64,000 nt of DNA, taken from assembly GCA_032622095.1 (NCBI GenBank), contig CP136069.1, forward strand, positions 162,805,043 through 162,869,042. The letters are read 5' to 3'. The stretch is from Siphonodentalium dalli. Its lineage: Eukaryota > Mollusca > Scaphopoda > Gadilida > Siphonodentaliidae. Both the position numbers and the translations under genes were made by a program. Position 1 is the first letter of the stretch. Every line of letters begins with the position of its first letter. Shown piece by piece: positions 21,796 to 34,953 of the stretch. The notes beneath the pieces are model-generated. The model made no database searches. It had not been told where the DNA came from and saw only the letters and a program-made list of their open reading frames with translations.

Positions 21796-23489
21796 TGAAA
21801 ACAAGGCAAATAAATACACGCAATAACATAAATGACAAGTGCACTAAGAATCATGCAGACAAACAAATTCAAATCAAATAAATAATCATCTGACAATGTT
21901 TTCTAGATTGGTGAACCAGAACTACAAGCAAATGAAGAAATTGAAGTCACAGCCTTCATTTGATTTACTGCTATGTACACGTTTGTTAATGTCAGCAATG
22001 TATTATTGAATCACCTGATTAAATGGTAGATTAATACTGGCGCAAAAGGTGTTAATTGAAATGTCCTATCTATAAGACTATAACTTTCATGCCGCCTACC
22101 AAACTATCATGACAAACCAAATAGTCCGGGAGCTAATAGGGGTACCCTTGCACCCCCCCCCCCTGGGACTTAACTTCACCCCACTCATTTTGTTCCTTAT
22201 TATGTCCTTCAACTTTTAAGCAATGTTAACAAGAAAAAAAAGTGGCGTGTAGACTCCAGACAAGATGGCGTCCATCATGGCCGCCGTTTTTCAGACCAGA
22301 CCCTTAGTCAGTTTTATACAAATTATAGCGGGAAAATCTGGTAAAGTGTACACAAATGTATATATTTTCGCGAAGCTAAGACATAATGACACTTTTTTGG
22401 GCCAAAACTGAAACTCACCATCCAAGATGGCCGCCAAAATGGCCGCCTGAAGTTGAAAATATGACATTTTTTCACATATATCTTCTAGATCAATTCATGC
22501 TGTTTGGAACTGGTTGAGTAGTATGACTTTATTTTGTGTTTTGTATATTAACTGATCATTGGAGCAATTAAATATGCTATTAATGGGGTCCTAGCCCCTT
22601 CCGATCCCTCAAAAAATCGATTTTACAGAACGCGGTACAAAATTTTACAAAAAATCACAATTGGGATTCTAGTCATATTTCAACAAGAAATGAAAAGAAC
22701 ATTGTAATGTAAGTGAGGCATATCATTAGCTATGAATATTCCAACTCTCTGGAACCAAAAATCTTACCTTGGCTCAAAATGGCTGCGAAAATGGCCGCCA
22801 AAATATGGAAAATGGTAAATATTGCCCCAGGGTGCCCTGCATTCGCTTACAAGTTGTGGTTGATGTATACAATTGGCTAATCTGTATTATATACACTGCA
22901 TACTAACATGACTGATGCACCATGGATCATTTTTACTATTGTCACCACTGACATCACCAGAAATATTGGATTTTTATCTCACAAACTTGACATAAATATC
23001 GGCAAAAGTTCACTTTTCAGGGTTCGACCATTTGTTCAAGTAAAATACAACTATCTTTGGTATCAAAGGTGTTTATTGTTTTGGTCTATCTTAAATGTGT
23101 CACACTACGGTGTTTATAGACTAAATTGCTCAAGATGGCTTCCAAAATGGCAACCAAATTTGTAAAAAGTTAAAAGTTAACATATCCCGAACATTATTCT
23201 CTGCGTTATCCGAAAAAAGGCAGCCAATTGTGACTCACTTGGTTATTGTACGTGTTAGTTAATTAACTGACAACTACGTTCTATTGTGTTTGTCTCAGTT
23301 CCGTATGGGGCATGACAAATTCATTTTAAAGTTGCAGTATGGAATTTTGCGAAGAACCTCTTTTGTGATTCTGGCCATATTATTGAAAGGAAATGGGCAG
23401 CACTTTGAGACGGAACTGAGATAAACCATGATATGTGGGTATTCTGGCCCATTGTGATAAAAATTTATCAACTGGATACAGGGTGGAAG

Positions 23490-25870
23490 CCAAGATGGCA
23501 GCCAGGGAGTTACTCTATGATCATAGATGAGGATAATAGGTATACAGGGAGTTATTGTATGGTCATGAATGATGCGTGGGTACATAGCGAGTGCCTTGTT
23601 GGTAACGGTGGGACGTATATTTATATATGTTGTGGATGTGTTATCATTTGTGGTGTATGGGGAGTAGATGTATGGTCATGGATGGCGTGTATGAGTATGG
23701 CAAGAATGGAACTTATGAGTGGTCGTATGTGCGGGTATTGGTATATCTGGAAGGGCTCACCATTGGTGATGTGCATATGTATACCTGGATTGACTCTATG
23801 GTCATGGTATGGCGAATAGGTATAAATGTAGTGGTTGTATGGTCCATGGTGAGGTGAATATTTATACAATGAGTGACTGTATGATCGTGAATGTAGTGAA
23901 TATGTATACATAGAGTGACTACATGGGCATGTGTCGGGTGTAGGTGTATACCTGGTGTTCATGCATGGTGACTCGTGGCTGTATCTTCAGTTGTGGTATG
24001 TACGGGTATAACCAATTATGGCTGTATGATCAGGTGTACGTGTATAAAGTGGGTGATTATGTTGTCATTTGTGTGGTGTTTATGTACACATGGAGTGGGT
24101 TGTACATGTGTATATTGGGTGGCTATCGCTTTCCACAATAACTCAAGGATATGTTAATCAATAGAGAGGTCATGTCCGAGAGTCATATCGTGGAAAGCGA
24201 TAGCCACCCATTATCGCACAGCCATTACATATATACATAAACGCCACAGACATAACAATATAGTGACCCACTGTATACATGTACACCTGACCCATGACCA
24301 CGGATGGCCATACAGCCACGCATCACAATGCAGGAACACCGGATATACTCCTAAACATGACCCATAACCATATAGTCACTCCGTGTATACCCATTCATCT
24401 CACCATTGGCCATAAGGTCGTTCCCTGTATACCTATTCTCCAAACGCATGGTCAAATAGACAATCAATATATACATCAACACCACAACAAAGACCACAAA
24501 GTCACTCCGGTATACATATGCAACTCACCAATGGCCATATAGCCATCCGCTTCATACACATACCCTCACCCATGTCACCTGGTATACTCCTTCACATGAC
24601 CTATGGCCATATAGTCACCCCGTGTGTACATATTCAAAACATTCATACATGATCATGGTCAATCCTTGTATACATATTCACCTCAACATTGGCCATGTCA
24701 CTCCCTGTATCCCTATTTGTCACACTACAGCCGAATAGCCACTCAAGATATACGAATACACCACAGCCATGTCAGAATAGTCACTCCATGTATACATATG
24801 CACCTCATCCATGGCCATATAGCCACTCGCTATATACACATATCCCTCGCACATGACAATAAAGCAACACGTGTGTGTACTGGTATAACCTACACATGGC
24901 CATACCGCCACGAGTCACCAAACAGGTACACTCATACACCTGACACATGACCATTTAGTCAGCCCCTGTATAGATGTCCATTACATTTATGATCGTACAG
25001 TCACTACTTGTATACCTACATGTACTCATCTCACCATTAACCATACAGTCACTACATGTATACATATTCTTCACACATAGTCATATAACCACTCGATATG
25101 CATATGCAGCCCACCCTAGACCATAGATTCACTCCAGGTATACATGTAAACCCCACTAATGGACATTCAGCCCTTCCAGATATACAAAAATCCCGCATAC
25201 ACGACCACTCAAACAATCCATACATGCATATACACCTTACACATTACAATTCAGCAATTCACTGTATAGTCATACACGCCATCCATGATAATACAGCTAA
25301 GCCCTATACACCCACCAATGATATAAATATACATCCCACCCGTTACTACAAGGACACTCCCTCTATACCCACACGCTCGATAATGTCCACCCAGCTTACT
25401 CCAGGCATTCATATCCAGTCATGACCGTACAGTCATTCCATGTATACCTATACACTTTAATCGTAACCATAAAATAACTCCCTATTTATCCACACACCCC
25501 ATCCATGATTATACAGACAACACATGTACACCCCACCCATGACCTTACAGTCACTCCATATATACATAATCAACACATAGATGACCAAGTAGCTATATCC
25601 ATACACCACACCAATGACCATACAGGCACACCGGGTGCACCCGTACTGAATATACACAGGCATACACCATGCAGTCACTCCATGCATATCGATTCACCTG
25701 ATCATGACCTCTCCCTGTATACCTAGATGCATCTTACCATGGACAACCCACTCATAACCATATAGTCACCCATTGTATATCTACTCACATCAGTCATGAC
25801 ATACAATAATTCCCTGTATACCTATTCACCTCACATAAAGTTATGATCATAGAGTAACTCCCTGGCTACG
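23490..25870. repeat. inverting ~42-bp array of foldback B
   Basis: From 23490 to 24117 units read in the TATGGTCATGGATGAGG... orientation (spacings of 41 and 42 counted near 23800-23880). From 24214 to 25870 they read as the reverse complement (TATACATATTCACC...CATGGCCATATAGTCACTCC pattern). The right half is about 2.5 times longer than the left, so expansion was unequal. Reading frames in several phases stay open and give His/Thr/Ile-rich 14-residue repeats. Confidence 0.8.
24118..24213. repeat. central hairpin of foldback B
   Basis: GGTGGCTATCGCTTTCCAC and its reverse complement GTGGAAAGCGATAGCCACC form the turning point where the array changes direction. Element A keeps only one half, GGTGGCTATCACTTTCCATA near 20181. 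Confidence 0.8.
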
Positions 25871-27250
25871 ATCTTTGCATCCACACTGTATCATGTTGAC
25901 ATATTTTGTTTTATCATAATGGACCAGAATATAGCCAAAGATTATGGTCCATCTCAGTTCTGTCTCAAAGTTCTGCCCATTTCCTTTCAATAAATATGGC
26001 CAAAATTACAATAGAGGTTCTCGGCAAAATTACATACTTTAAAATGAATTTTTCATGCCCCATACGGAACTGGGACAACCAGAATAGAACATGTAGTTGT
26101 CAGTTAATTAACTAACACGTATAATAACCAAGTGAGTCACAATTTGCTACCTTTTCGGATAATGCAGAGAATGTTCGGGATATATGTAAAACATTAACAT
26201 TTTACAAATTTGGTTGCCATTTTGGAAGCCATCTTGAGCAATTTGGTCTATAAACAGCCTTGGGTGTCACACTTAAGATAGACCAAAACAATAAACACCG
26301 TTCAATCCAAAGATAGTTATATTTTACCTGAAAAAATGGTCCAAACCTGAAAAGTGAATTTTTGCCAATATTTGAGTCAAGTTTTTGAGAGAAAAGTCCA
26401 ATATGTTTGACGATGTCAGTGGTGACAATAGTAACAATTAACTATGGTGCATCAGACATGTTAGTATTCAATGTATAGAATGCAGAATAGCCAATTTTAT
26501 ACATCAACCAAAACTTGTAAGCGATTGCAGGACACGCTGGTGTAATATTTACCATTTTCCATATTTTGGCTGCCATATTGGCAGCCATTTTGAGCCAAAA
26601 TAAGAATTTTTGTTCCAGTGACTTGGATTTTATTGGTAATGATATGCCTCGTTTACATTACAAAGTTCTGATCATTTCTTGTTGAAATATGACTAGAATC
26701 CCAATTGTGATTTTCTTGTGAACTTTTATACCACATTCTGTAAAATCGAATTTTTGAGGGATCGGAATGGGTTAGGACCCCGATAATTGCATGTTTAATT
26801 GCTCCAATGATCATTTAATATACAAAACACAAAATAAAGTTGCATTACTCAACCAGTTTCAAACAGCATGAATTGATCTAGAAGATATATGTGAAAAATG
26901 TCATATTTTCAACTTCCGGCGGCCATTTTGGCGGCCATCTTGGATGGTGAGTTTCAGTTTTGGTCCAAAAAAGTGTCATTATGTCTTAGCTTCACGAAAA
27001 TATATACATTTGTGTACATTTTACCAGATTTTCTCGCTATAATTTGCATAAAACTGACTAAGGGTCTGGTCTGAAAAACGGCGGCCATGATGGACGCCAT
27101 CTTGTCTGGAGTCTACACGGCCACTTTTTTTTCTTGTTAACATTGCTTAAAAGTTGAAGGACATAATAAGTAACAAAATGAGTGGGGTGAAGTTAAGTCC
27201 CAGGGGGGGGGGGGTGCAAGGGTACCCCTATTAGCTGCCGGACTAAAACC

Positions 27251-29589
27251 AGTATTGTCAATTTCCATGCAGTTGTAATTCTTATAATATTAAGATCTAT
27301 AAATGGGTAGGGAGGGTGGGAAAATTGGTTTGCCTAGATCAATTTCAAATCAAATCTCTGGACCGAACTTGTTTCTTCGGAGTCAAATAATAGCTAGAAT
27401 GCCTACACGGCATACACAAAGGAATTTCGCGCGAAAAATATTACTCACTCATTAATGAAACCAGCCAATGATACGGTCGATAAGAATAACCAATCAGTTG
27501 CCTTAAACTAATTCACTGCGACTAACTCAACACAGCAGAGACATATTTAGTTAAAGTGACATATTCAAATGGTGAACAATAATTATTTTCAAACCAATTT
27601 CCCAAAAGGCTTTCCTACTCTATTAGCGAATTATGTTATTTGTAAACAAATTGTACATTTCGCAATGCCCTACACAAGAACACACGCAATACAATACAAA
27701 CAAGACATGGCCAGAAATACATGGTAACACCCTCAAAATCATATTACTAGGCATATATATATATATTATAATATAAACTTTATTGGTTTCATGAATGTAC
27801 CACCTCAGAATTCCGTTAAGACAACGAATCCTTCAAATTATTACAAATTATTTTCCGTTTTCGGCAGTTTTTTCCAACCATTTTTTGACACCCACCCTCT
27901 TTTAACACTAAAACAGAGATTTGCGGGGGGAATTTCACTGTAAACAGTTGTATATGAATTCATGTGCATAATATTAGTCATGGATGTGAACATTGACATG
28001 TAAATAGGAACAAGTCATTTTGGGGTTATTCGGTCAAAAAAAACATGGCTGCCAGCAGACATCTTGGATTTCAAAATTCAATCCATTAGCATGGGCTACA
28101 GGCTATACTGTTTGTCTGATCATCATGAAAATTGTCATTTATGTTAATATTGACATATAGATGTGTTTTAAGGCAAACTCATTGCAAAAACAGTCAAAAA
28201 GACTTGCAGGAAAAATATTTTTGAGTTACGGAAAAAATTGTTTGTTGGTCCTATCGACCACCCACCCACCCCGACATACGTGCCCGGAAAAAACTTTTTT
28301 TTCCACCCCCTGACAACTACGGCAAAATATTATCACTGCAGGTTTCTCCTTCATCACACCAGAAATCCTCTAAATACGGACCAAAAATCTACTAATCGGA
28401 TTAAATACACACCCGATACTTCGCAATACGACCGTTAGTCTAAATTCCAACTGAGACATCTACTTCATCAGCAATGTTAGCTGTTATAGTATGCACTGTG
28501 TTCCCGCAATAAAATCTTCAAGAGTTACCCAGCCATTGTTCACACCGCGAATACATACATACATCCTGCAAAATGTATAACTGGTACGCAATGTAGCTAG
28601 TACATTAAAAATCATATTTCCTAACATAACTCGCAACGTGTGAAACCAGAAATGTGTTGTTCTGCGAGATATCCACACAGCTGCATTGATACGACCAGAT
28701 CAGCATAACAGTAAACACCCATGGGGCATAATAAGCACAACACCAGCACATTATTGTAACATGCACTCTTCAATATAAACACATTGTCTTTTACGGATAT
28801 GGTCATTGCTTAATGGCCTTGCTACCTTTAAAAGAAGCAATTTTATCAAGTTTTTTTAATGTAAGTCGGGTGCCCAAATATCAAAAGGTTACGTCGGGGG
28901 GGGGGGGGCGATCAAGGATAGTAGATCCAATGTTTTTTTATTTTATTATATTTTGGGACTCAACTCCCCTGAAATGCAAGTATTTTTCCTGTCAAATATC
29001 GTATACCTGCCCATCCCTCCAACGCAAAGTTTGCTGAGACACGATGCAGATTTTAATTCATAATACATGTTTAAGAGTATATAGGTCCCAGAAATTGCAT
29101 ATCTATGTACCCAAGAATTATTATCGTACAATAATATAGTAAACATGTATATATGTTTTAATATTCTAGAAGAATTAAATGAACTGACATTGTCATCACA
29201 GGTATAATTGATGGCCAAAAAACAATGAAAACCTATGAGAACTGTATATTTATTTCATACCCCCATTGCTGGAGAAGATATTATCTACATAATACAATAA
29301 GAATAATGGTTTCGTACAAAATGGTGATGTGGAATAATACAGATGTTCTTCATTGGTGTTGATGTCTAAGTATGAACACGATCGATCAGTTGGCACATAA
29401 CAAAGATAAAATAGGCAGAATCAAGGATGATTTGGTCTAGGTTCTTTGTTATGACGTCGGGTGGATTAAAACAGTCGCTTTCAAATAGGAAGGCGAGTAG
29501 TGAACAGTCATCACTCGAGTCCAAGTGCTAAAATGTAGCCACACCGAATCGGTTAATTATATGCTCCCAATAGGCATTCCTGATCGCAA
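27251..29589. other. AT-rich sequence with one dispersed repeat
   Basis: The only recognised element is the inverted copy of the 540-885 repeat at about 27830-28120. A G homopolymer lies near 28897-28909. Short ORFs show no family resemblance. Confidence 0.4.
27830..28120 (-). repeat. inverted copy of the 540-885 repeat
   Basis: The reverse complement matches 540-790 at about 90% in the same block order, including the CCAAGATG motif, TTCCTATTTACATGTC and GCAAATCTCTGTTTTAGTG. Members therefore occur in both orientations 27 kb apart. Confidence 0.75.
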
Positions 29590-29786
29590 TCAAACGGTCG
29601 TCTGAGCAGGTGCGATTGTTGTCAACGTCGTTCTGTCCAGAAGTAAGGAGAGGGCTTTAGATTCCGGGAACACTGGGGATGACATTTGAGCAATCTCCAG
29701 ATGCTCCAGACTGAGAGTGGTTGGCGGTGTGTTTTTCCCCCAGTGGAATTGCTTCCTCGCCCGAAGCCGGACGCATACCCTGACAT
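29590..29786 (-). pseudogene. possible coding remnant, family unknown
   Basis: On the minus strand an ATG at 29786 opens MSGYASGFGRGSNSTGGK. Around 29730 a two-base shift would continue as PPTTLSLEHLEIAQMSSP...LLLDR and a TGA at 29592-29590. The local GC content and amino-acid pattern look more protein-like than the surroundings. I do not recognise the family and see no clear splice sites, so this may be a decayed exon or chance. Confidence 0.2.
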
Positions 29787-30599
29787 GGTTCCAATTTATA
29801 TCAAATAATTTACATAGGCCTCAGTGTTAACCAATCATGCTGGCTTGTAATCTCAGGAACGCTTTGAACCTGCACATATATCACACATTGAAGAACGTCC
29901 TTTTAGATAGACGAAAATGTGCCCCAAAGTAATTGTCACCGTATTGTGTCGCACTACAATTTTGACAAACGTCACACTACCCTTAAAAAGGAGAAAAATA
30001 TGGCACCGAAAAAAAACACCAACCCCTCCCATAAATCATACGTCCATTTGACAGCCGTAACCTTTGATCGTGTCGCTTTATTTGATAGTTCTCGTCGGGA
30101 AACACATTTGTGCATTTTTTCGAGCACTTTTCATCCATGTATAAGTTAGTGGCCATTCAGCTGCCAGGATTGTTTTTATGCTGATCTTAATTAGCTTGGT
30201 GGTCATAGGGGAAATCACTCTACTAATTTGTATTTGGCGCATTATATCCATATCGTGTTATAAAAGAACAAAATAGAGAAATGATGTCATGCAGACAACC
30301 ACATTGGACGCCATCTTGGATAACAAAGTTTCCTCAAAACGGATTTTAGCGGATTTTAAATATGTTATACTGAATACTCTTCTGCGTCTTTTGACACCAA
30401 AATCGCTTTCTTACTAAGTTTCCCTGGTTAAACCCATCATTTCGCGTACCACGGAACCGGACATTGTAGATTAAATTTGGCCGCGAGTTAGTGACCGGGC
30501 GGATATCAATCTCTACCAGTGGTGCCTCTTACCGAAAACACCTCTGTTAAATTACGAATTAAATTATCGTCTGCTATCAAATTATTCTAATAATGGCAC

Positions 30600-33500
30600 C
30601 GAGTTACTGTGCATAACTATGGCGGCCATTCGGTCGGAAATTACATGAAATAAAAGTTAATGGTGGTTTGTGAAAACCAATAGTCTCCATTTTCAAACCA
30701 ATAATCGTTCTTTGATTCAATAAGAGACAATTCCGTTTTAATAGATATAAATACACAATCAAGGTTGACCGATGCAGAATTAATGTTCTATTTTAATTTA
30801 ATAGTATTCATTGTTCAACTAATATCTAATAACAGACATAATAGTACAGCTATCGCATATTCAATAATCGTACATTCCGTTTCAATAGCCATATTTTCTT
30901 AATCAATAGACATATTTCAAACCAATGGACGATTTCCCACGATAAATGATTATTGTTTATCAAACTAATAACCTTATTGTAAAACTAATAACTTATTGTA
31001 AAACTAATAGCTAAAACCGTAATTAACTTATTGTAAAACTAATAACTTATTGTAAAATTAATAGACCTTATTGTAAAACTAATAACTTATTGTAAAACTA
31101 ATAACTAAAACCCGAATTAACGCTAGAGGTCTCTGGTGAAGAAACTTTGTTCATGTGACGTCAGAAATATATAAATAAACATGGGAATTCCCAATGTCAT
31201 ATCGGTGTGACGATTTGAAGTACGTCCTTTTGCGGAGGTCCCCGAAATCGCGGATGTCCCCTAACATGTGCGAAATATGTTGATTTTAATGAGGGGAACG
31301 GGTCAATTGATACGTATTTTAAACAAATAACGACACGATCATCATAATAGTGGTTTGTTCTATCAATTATATGCGCCGAGTTCACTTGGTGCAAATCAAA
31401 CGACGATAAATATTCACTATATATATCTACGGCAGCGTAGAATCGCCACACCATTGTATATTTCAACAGGGGTGTAATGGGGTATGGACCATTTTCGAGA
31501 ACGGTAAGGATTTCGAACGAGTTGATGGTATGGGTGGGTGGCCCGCCCCAAATTTTTCCCCTAGAAACATCCGATCCCCCGCCCAACACCCCGGGGGGTA
31601 CCACACGAGGGGGTGAAAATGGGGTATGGACTATTTTCGAGAACGTAAATGATTTCGACCGATTTGACGGCATGGGTGGGTGGCCCGCCACACCCCCCCC
31701 AGAAACACTCCGACCCCCACCTATCACCCGTGGGGGTGAAAATGTGGTATGGACCATTTTCGGGAAACGGTAAGAATTTCGGTCATTTTGATGACAGGAG
31801 TGTGTGTCTCGCCCTACATACTCACTAGAAACGCCTCAAACCTCACACCCGGGGGTACCATCCCAAGGGAGTGAAAATCTGGTTTGGATCTTTTTATTCC
31901 TTGTTTATTAGGGATGAGGGTGATGGGGGGATCTAGGTGGTATTTGGTGCGGGTCACCCACACATGCTGTCAAATTGACCGAAAAAAACGTGTTTTTTTT
32001 TCGAATAAGGAATATATAGATCCAAACCAGATTTTCACTCCCTTGGCATGGTACCCCCCGGGTGTGAGGCTTGAGTCGTTTCTAGTGAGTATTTAGGGCG
32101 GGACACACACTCCTGCCATCAAATTGACCGAACTTCTTACCGTTTCCGAAAATGGTCCATATAGCACATTTTCACCATCATATGCACGGGTGATAGGTGG
32201 GGGGGGGGGGGGGGTCGGAATGTTTCTGGAGGTATTTGGGGCGGGCCAACCACCCATGGATGCCGTCAAATCGGTCGAAATAATTTCCGTTCTCGAAAAA
32301 TGGTTCATACCCCATATTCACCCCTCGTGTGGTACCCCCGGGGGTGATGGGTGGGGGGGGGGGGGTAGGGATGTTTCTAGGGGATATTTGGGGCGGGCCA
32401 CCCACCGATGCCGTCAACTCGTTCGAAATCCTTACCGTTCTCGAAAATGGTCCATACCCCATTTACACCCCTCAGGGTGGTACCCACCCGGAGGTGATGG
32501 GTGGGGGTCTGGGAGTTTCTAGGGGGTATTTAATTGTTCTGTTTAAACAGATTAGTAATCTGCTTAAACAAATCTGTTGAAATATACAATGGTGTGGCGG
32601 TTCTACGCTGCCGTATATATCTATATGTCCTCGTATGCCAGAAGGACTCCTTAAATTGTGAATAAAATGAAGAATATTTAGTAGATGTTATTTATTAAGT
32701 CAATCAAATAATATTATTCATTAGCTAGCGCATATGTATATAATCTCGCAATTTATAATCCTGCATGCCAGCGATATGAGTCAGAATGCATTCCGCATAT
32801 TTTATTGACTCGTTATTGTTGCATAGCCCCGATTTTTCTACATTATATTATACTTGAATTTATATATCTTTATGTAAATATATAAAGTGCATATAATAGT
32901 ATTGAGATCATGCATCGACTTAGCTATACACCCACTGCCATTTTTTCGAAACGCCGGCTTTCTGTGGTGTTGTGGCGCATTCCGGGTGCAGGACTTCCGT
33001 ACGCCATCGAGATAATATTCCGGATGCCGGCTGCTGGGTCTTTTTATATACAGAAATTTAATTAGGACTCAACCTCACCAAAGGTTAAGAAGATCCTATA
33101 TAGACTCTATATAGGTGTGTCTGATTACCAAAGTTCTGGCCAAACATGTCATATTAAATATGTGATTCGTGTTCATATATTACACGATATATAACACAAC
33201 TATATATTTACTGGTCAATAGATATGTCTAGTTTCAATTAATAACGTCTTCTTGGCTGAATCCTCTTAGCTAACACTATTCCGCATGCCGTCCCTCTGTT
33301 ATGAGTATTCCGGGTGCTAATGAATAATATTATTTGATTGACTTAATAAATAACATTTAATAAACATTCTTCATCTTATTCACAAATTTAAGGAGTTCTT
33401 CTGGCATACGAGGACATATAGATCTATATAGTGAATATTTATCGTCGTTTGATTTGCACCAAGTGAACTCGGCGCATATAATTGATAGAACAAACCACTA

Positions 33501-34290
33501 TTATGATGATCGTGTCGTTATTTGTTTAAAATACGTATCAATTGACATATACGCACCCGTTCCCTCATTAAAATCAACATATTTCGCCCATATTAGGGGA
33601 CGTCCCCGAATTCGGGAACCTCCGCAAAGGGAACTACTGCAAATCGTCACACCGATATGACATTGGGAATTCCCATGTTTATTTCTGACGTCACATGCAC
33701 AAAGTTCTTCACCAGAGACCTCTAGCGTTAATTCGGGTTTTAGTTATTAGTTTTACAATAAGTTATTCGTTTTACAATAAGTTAATTACGGTTTTAGTTA
33801 TTAGTTTTACAATAAGTTATTAGTTTTACAACAAGGTCTATTAATTTTACAATAAGTTATTAGTTTTACAATAAGTTAATTACGATTTTAGCTATTAGTT
33901 TTACAATAAGTTATTAGTTTTACAATAAGGTTTATTAGTTTGATAACGATAATCATTGATCGTGGGAAATCGTCTATTGGTTTGAAATATGTCTATTGAT
34001 TAAGAACATATGGCTATTGAAACGGAATGTACGTTTATTGAATATGCGATAGCTGTACTAATTGTCTGTTAATAGATATTAGTTGAACAATGAATACTAT
34101 AAAATTAAAATAGAACATTAATTCTGCATCGGTCAACATTGATAATGAATCTATATCTATTAAAACGGAATTGTCTCTTATTGAATCCAAGAACAACTAT
34201 TTGTTTGAAAATGGAGACTATTGGTTTTCACAACCACCATTAACTTATATGTCATGTAATTTCCGACCGAATGGCCGCCCATATACATAA
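30600..34290. mobile_element. nested palindromic element (~3.7 kb)
   Basis: The outer arms 30600-31430 and ~33425-34290 are reverse complements at about 90%. They include runs of the unit TTATTGTAAAACTAATAAC (30960-31110, 33740-33960) and CTAGAGGTCTCTGGTGAAG next to TGACGTCA-like text. Inside are two further palindromes: 31425-32625, centred near 32025, with a G-rich array, and 32620-33425, centred near 33020 (TCAATCAAATAATATTATTC against its complement). No transposase is seen. Confidence 0.8.
31470..32570. repeat. G-rich ~120-150-bp array with a central orientation switch
   Basis: Units contain GGGGTATGGACCATTTTCG, GGTGGGTGGCCCGCC and CTAGAAACATCCGAC plus C/G homopolymers. They start near 31470, 31617 and 31735 in one direction, and near 32100, 32240 and 32400 in the other. 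The switch lies between GAAAATCTGGTTTGGATC (31875-31892) and GATCCAAACCAGATTTTC (32021-32038). Confidence 0.75.
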
Positions 34291-34599
34291 CATTAAACTG
34301 GTACCATTACTGGGATGCAGTAGTGCAGTTGTCTCGACGTGTCATTCAGACGCCAAAGAAATCTGAAATGAGATATAATACGATGGTAAAGGTACTGCAG
34401 ACAAAATAGTCCTACGCAAATGTGGCGTTTAATTGGGAACTCATCATTTATGGACATGTCTAAACACGATTCTGTTATTATGTGACGAGTCTGTCTTATC
34501 GGTGACAAAATCATTATTTAACACGTATTTTCTCCAATTTACAAGAATTTTGTAAATTCTGAGAGAAGTTAGAGACGGTGTATGATAGCTTGGGCGTAT

Positions 34600-34953
34600 A
34601 TATATCAACATGATGCAATCCGTGCAGGGTACTCTACCACCAGCAACAACAACATCAGCACAGACACCACTCGCTCTGTGGAAGAGACCATGGCCGAGGC
34701 CGACAGAGTGATGAAATGGGCGAAAGAGGAGCAGAAATTACAATTCGAAGAAGCCAAGAGAGTGCAACAACAAAGTTTTAAAGACCAGGAAGAAAAATTC
34801 TAACGCCTTATACAACAGCACCAACAGAAATCTCCTCCATCTCCACAATCGTCATCAGAAAAACCTCCAAAAAGAAAAAATAATCTAAAATTTGTTATTG
34901 TATTTGATTGTATTCTAATTTGTTTTTGTTTTTGTTTTGTTCTCTATAATAAA
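34600..34953 (+). pseudogene. coiled-coil/charged C-terminal remnant with poly(A) signal
   Basis: The frame reads SVEETMAEADRVMKWAKEEQ and continues Glu/Gln/Lys-rich (coiled-coil-like) to a TAA at 34801-34803. It then stays open in the same frame as RLIQQHQQKSPPSPQSSSEK and a basic stretch. AATAAA lies at 34948-34953. The internal stop suggests a dead copy, probably the end of a retroelement ORF or a retrocopied gene; I do not recognise the family. It ends about 450 bp upstream of the TATA box of the main gene. Confidence 0.35.

Larger units (their letters stand above)
22125..27250. mobile_element. giant foldback element B (~5.1 kb)
   Basis: The arms 22125-~23500 and ~25895-27250 are reverse complements over about 1.35 kb at roughly 90% identity. 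The ends are AGTCCGGGAGCTAATAGGGG and CCCCTATTAGCTGCCGGACT, each followed inwards by a C/G homopolymer. The arms contain paired motifs CAAGATGGCGTCC and CCAAGATGGCCGCC. Between the arms, an array of a ~42-bp unit changes orientation at a central hairpin (24118-24213). The whole element could fold into one 2.5-kb stem. There is no transposase. A terminal fragment of the same family is at 44868-45130. Confidence 0.85.

Noticed and set aside
24294-25424. Series of His/Thr/Ile-rich plus-strand ORFs that could be read as a 14-residue-repeat protein
   Set aside because: The periodicity follows from the 42-bp repeat; there are no splice sites, no start context and many frame breaks.
22125-27250. CRISPR-like array (regular repeats)
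   Set aside because: The ~42-bp units are contiguous and degenerate, with no spacers, and the array changes direction; the host is a eukaryote.
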